A stretch of DNA of 7,775 bases from positions 1 through 7,775 of the forward strand of contig JAGBXG010000009.1 of assembly GCA_017629415.1 (NCBI GenBank). Direction: 5' to 3'. The notes beneath the pieces are model-generated. The model did no database searches. It had not been told where the DNA came from and worked only from the letters and a program-made list of their open reading frames with translations. The translations under genes and the position numbers were made by a program. The number at the start of each line of letters is the position of its first letter. The first letter of the stretch is position 1. This document shows, piece after piece, positions 5,845 through 7,775 of the stretch. Origin of the DNA: Pseudomonadota bacterium. Its GTDB lineage: Bacteria > Myxococcota > Bradymonadia > UBA4248.

Positions 5845-7449
5845 TCATTCAAGGTTTAGTCCGGCAGCCCAAAGTCTTGGCGGTTTAGACGGACGTGCCC
5901 CGTTTTGCCACGCGGCTCGCGTGAATGTGATCATGAATTGTCGTAAGTCACGCAGGGCAATGATATCATCGATATCACCGCGTTTTGCCGCCGCTATGGG
6001 AGAGGCTTGGTGTGTTTGGTTTTCAATCAGGGCTTTTTTCTGATTTTCAATGGCTTGGTATTGGGATTCATCTTGAGCGCATGAAGCCAGTTTGCGGTCG
6101 TACATCGTTGCGGCCAGAATTTCGGGGCTCATGACTTCAAGTTTGGTTAAAGCTGTTCCAACGACAAGCGCAGGATGGAAGGGGGCACCTTTCATGGCAT
6201 AATACCCTGCACCCGAAGCTTTACGTAGCAGAATGGTCAGATGAGCCGGGGTTTGTATCGAATCGGCGGCAATTTCGTGTAAAAGCATGGCCCCATGTCT
6301 GAGCAGACCTTGTTTTTCAGCTTCATGACCGATGTCAAAGCCTGCGACATCCTGAAGCCAAATGACGGGGAGGCCATCTTTTTGTGCCATTTCTACAGCC
6401 ATGCGTATTTTGGTAATACCGTCTTGATATAGGATACTGCCTGCGTGCAGCTGTTCATCTTGAGTTTGGGTTGGCTGTGTTTGATTGGCAATCAACATGA
6501 TGGGCAAACCGTCTATGATGGCGAGCATCGTGATGATTTCTGGACCGAAATCTTCAAAAAGCAGCTTGCCTTGGCCGCCGTCAATCAGGCATGCGATGAC
6601 TTGTATCATATCGAAAGGCTGAGCCGGATCTATGGGGAGAATATCGTACAATTCTTCGATATCATGCGGCGAATCGAGCGGATCATCGAGCCGGAAAAAT
6701 GCATGGGCTGAGCTGGGCATGAGCCGAGCCCATTCGCGTAATTTTTGGATAGCAGCTTTATCGTTTGGCACACGAGCTTCAGCACATCTCGAGTGATGCA
6801 CGTGAGTAGCAGGAGTACCTAATGGCAAATTTTTGCCGCCTTTGGAGTGCGCGTTGAGCGCGGTGCCGCCAATACACAGCGTGGCTTGTTCGGTCATGAC
6901 GATTTTATCGCACATGAGTGGCATATAGCCGCCACCGGCAATGCAGTCGCCGCAGATGGCTGCGACTTGCCGGATGCCGGCACGATTGAGCTGTGCCTGC
7001 AGTTCAAAAATAGCACCGGCACCATCGTGGTTCGCATACGTGTATTCTTGAGTCGGGAGATATAATCCGGCACATTCGATGAGATAAAAAACAGGCACCG
7101 ATAAACGCAGGGCTGTTTTTAATGCACGTTGAATCTTTTGTGGGGTTTGCGGCCACCATGCGCCAGCCGTCACGGTGTTGTCATTGGCAATGATGATGGC
7201 TTGCCGCGATTCGATGGTTCCCAATGCACAAAGCACACCGGCACACGGGCTTTTTTGTTCCCATTCAGGTCCAGTGCTGACAAAAGTACCTAAAAACCAT
7301 ATCGGTGTGTCGGGATCGCATAAAGTCTGAATGCGTTCAAGGGCAGTGAGACGACCTCTGGCATGAATTCTGTCCAGCACAGAAGGCGTGCGAACTGTCA
7401 GCAGACGCTGTTTTTCTTCTAAAATCGATGTTTCAAGCGTGTGTATCAT
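5845..7449 (-). CDS. acyl-CoA carboxylase carboxyltransferase (beta-type) subunit
   Basis: This 534-residue protein of the biotin-dependent carboxyltransferase superfamily has N and C crotonase-like halves in one chain, as in propionyl-CoA, methylcrotonyl-CoA and glutaconyl-CoA enzymes. The N half (about 25-290) includes the family DRIHARGRLTALERI (26-40), ECAGLYLPTQ (125-134) and the oxyanion-hole segment CGDCIAGGGYMP (167-178). The C half (about 291-520) includes WLQDVAGFDIG (364-374), the second oxyanion segment RKASGAGYYAM (409-419), VMSPE (439-443) and a terminal AAAKRGDIDDII (487-498). It would move a carboxyl group between biotin and an acyl-CoA in the cytoplasm. The WQN near the C-terminus recalls glutaconyl-CoA-type subunits, but the substrate is unproven. 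No biotin carboxylase or carrier gene is present here. The frame runs upstream to 7650, but that part is translated hairpin repeat, so ATG 7449 (MIHTLETS) is chosen. The hairpin element ends 9 nt before this start. Confidence 0.92.
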   Translation of the reverse strand: MIHTLETSILEEKQRLLTVRTPSVLDRIHARGRLTALERIQTLCDPDTPIWFLGTFVSTGPEWEQKSPCAGVLCALGTIESRQAIIIANDNTVTAGAWWPQTPQKIQRALKTALRLSVPVFYLIECAGLYLPTQEYTYANHDGAGAIFELQAQLNRAGIRQVAAICGDCIAGGGYMPLMCDKIVMTEQATLCIGGTALNAHSKGGKNLPLGTPATHVHHSRCAEARVPNDKAAIQKLREWARLMPSSAHAFFRLDDPLDSPHDIEELYDILPIDPAQPFDMIQVIACLIDGGQGKLLFEDFGPEIITMLAIIDGLPIMLIANQTQPTQTQDEQLHAGSILYQDGITKIRMAVEMAQKDGLPVIWLQDVAGFDIGHEAEKQGLLRHGAMLLHEIAADSIQTPAHLTILLRKASGAGYYAMKGAPFHPALVVGTALTKLEVMSPEILAATMYDRKLASCAQDESQYQAIENQKKALIENQTHQASPIAAAKRGDIDDIIALRDLRQFMITFTRAAWQNGARPSKPPRLWAAGLNLE

Positions 7450-7458
7450 ATTGTTCTT

Positions 7459-7502
7459 GTGGGGCTCCGCCCCACACCCCGCCAAGGGGCTGAGCCCCTT
7501 GG
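7459..7502 (-). repeat. two-hairpin element, copy 2, in the carboxyltransferase leader
   Basis: On the minus strand it reads as a 21-nt hairpin (arms CCAAGGGGC and GCCCCTTGG, loop TCA), the linker CGGGGT and a 17-nt hairpin (arms GTGGGGC and GCCCCAC, loop GGA). It matches copy 1 at 2277-2320 position by position. The last stem ends 9 nt before the ATG at 7449, so if transcribed it would occupy the ribosome landing zone, where only a weak AAGAA Shine-Dalgarno can be seen. Confidence 0.85.
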
Positions 7503-7546
7503 AACCCGCAATTTGGGGCGTTTTTCGTGGGTTGGACGGGTACTGG

Positions 7547-7630
7547 TTGCTGACGTTTTGGGGGCGAAATGGGACCCTGTCTCCCGTTCCGCTTGGGTAG
7601 GTTTTAACTATCTGTATTTGCTGACGTTTT
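7547..7630 (+). repeat. 13-bp direct repeat pair
   Basis: TTGCTGACGTTTT at 7547-7559 recurs exactly at 7618-7630, a 71-bp offset. Its role is unknown; a paired protein-binding site or the remains of a duplication are both possible. A TTGCTG with TTGGAT (7641-7646) 17 nt downstream is a weak promoter-like pair at the second copy. Confidence 0.6.
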
Positions 7631-7667
7631 TTGCCGCCAGTTGGATGCAATTTCGAGGAAGCAAGGA

Positions 7668-7760
7668 ATGAAAAGAGGGAGCGTGCTCACGCACGTGACC
7701 GATTTGAATGACGAAGCTGACAAAGAAAGTGCGCCAAATAAAGAAAGCGCGGCGTATTGA
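7668..7760 (+). CDS. possible 30-residue small protein
   Basis: ATG at 7668 opens 30 codons ending in TGA at 7758-7760. GAGGA (7655-7659) lies 8 nt upstream as a plausible Shine-Dalgarno. The peptide is charged and hydrophilic, with KESA repeated (residues 19-22 and 25-28), encoded by near-identical 12-nt blocks at 7722-7733 and 7740-7751. There is no membrane segment or signal peptide and I recognise no family. Such a short ORF could arise by chance. Confidence 0.25.
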   Translation: MKRGSVLTHVTDLNDEADKESAPNKESAAY

Positions 7761-7775
7761 GTCTTGAGACGAAAT

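Larger units (their letters stand above)
7450..7667. other. intergenic region with hairpin element and direct repeat
   Basis: This region lies upstream of the carboxyltransferase. Next to that gene is the two-hairpin element (7459-7502). Further out, the 13-mer TTGCTGACGTTTT occurs twice, at 7547-7559 and 7618-7630. The minus-strand promoter of the carboxyltransferase should be in or beyond this stretch, but no clear -35/-10 pair can be read. Open frames through the region on both strands translate repeat sequence and are not credible genes. Confidence 0.6.

Noticed and set aside
7450..7650. 67-codon upstream extension of the carboxyltransferase
   Set aside because: It translates the hairpin element and non-coding leader. 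Family similarity begins only after the ATG at 7449.

Overview
The window carries six confident protein genes, none showing phage, plasmid or insertion-sequence hallmarks. The mix suggests a Gram-negative chromosome. The secreted cysteine-rich lipoprotein, with its Pro/Glu/Thr/Gly/Asn linker and repeated six-cysteine modules, resembles lipoproteins I associate with Myxococcota/Bradymonadota-type bacteria. The iron-sulfur-type flavoprotein fits an anaerobic or low-oxygen life. This taxonomy is inference, since there is no rRNA or marker gene here.

Layout. At 1-88 there may be the 3' end of an upstream gene. A divergent dprA (DNA-processing protein A) follows at 113-1255. Next is an unrecognised four-helix membrane protein with an acidic N-terminus (about 1465-2217). 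An array of GC-rich hairpins fills 2221-2378. A flavoprotein of the NADPH:FMN reductase / iron-sulfur flavoprotein type lies at 2453-2986, followed by a hairpin/T-rich intergenic element (2987-3104). A cysteine-rich lipoprotein (3105-4214) ends the forward series. Its stop codon overlaps that of a convergent gene by 4 nt. On the minus strand are an acyl-CoA carboxylase carboxyltransferase (7449-5845) and, downstream of it, a COG2509-type FAD-dependent dehydrogenase (5773-4211), probably co-transcribed. The right end (7450-7775) is intergenic, with a second copy of the hairpin element, a 13-bp direct repeat and a possible 30-codon forward ORF.

I see no pathway uniting all the genes. The carboxyltransferase needs biotin carboxylase and biotin carrier partners that are not in the window. 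The most notable signal is a family of mosaic intergenic hairpin repeats. A 44-nt two-hairpin unit occurs at 2277-2320 and, on the other strand, at 7459-7502. All stem differences between the copies are compensatory (three covarying pairs). A second hairpin module occurs at 2328-2359 and inverted at 3034-3071, where it abuts T-runs like an intrinsic terminator. I found no convincing new defence system or enzymatic system.
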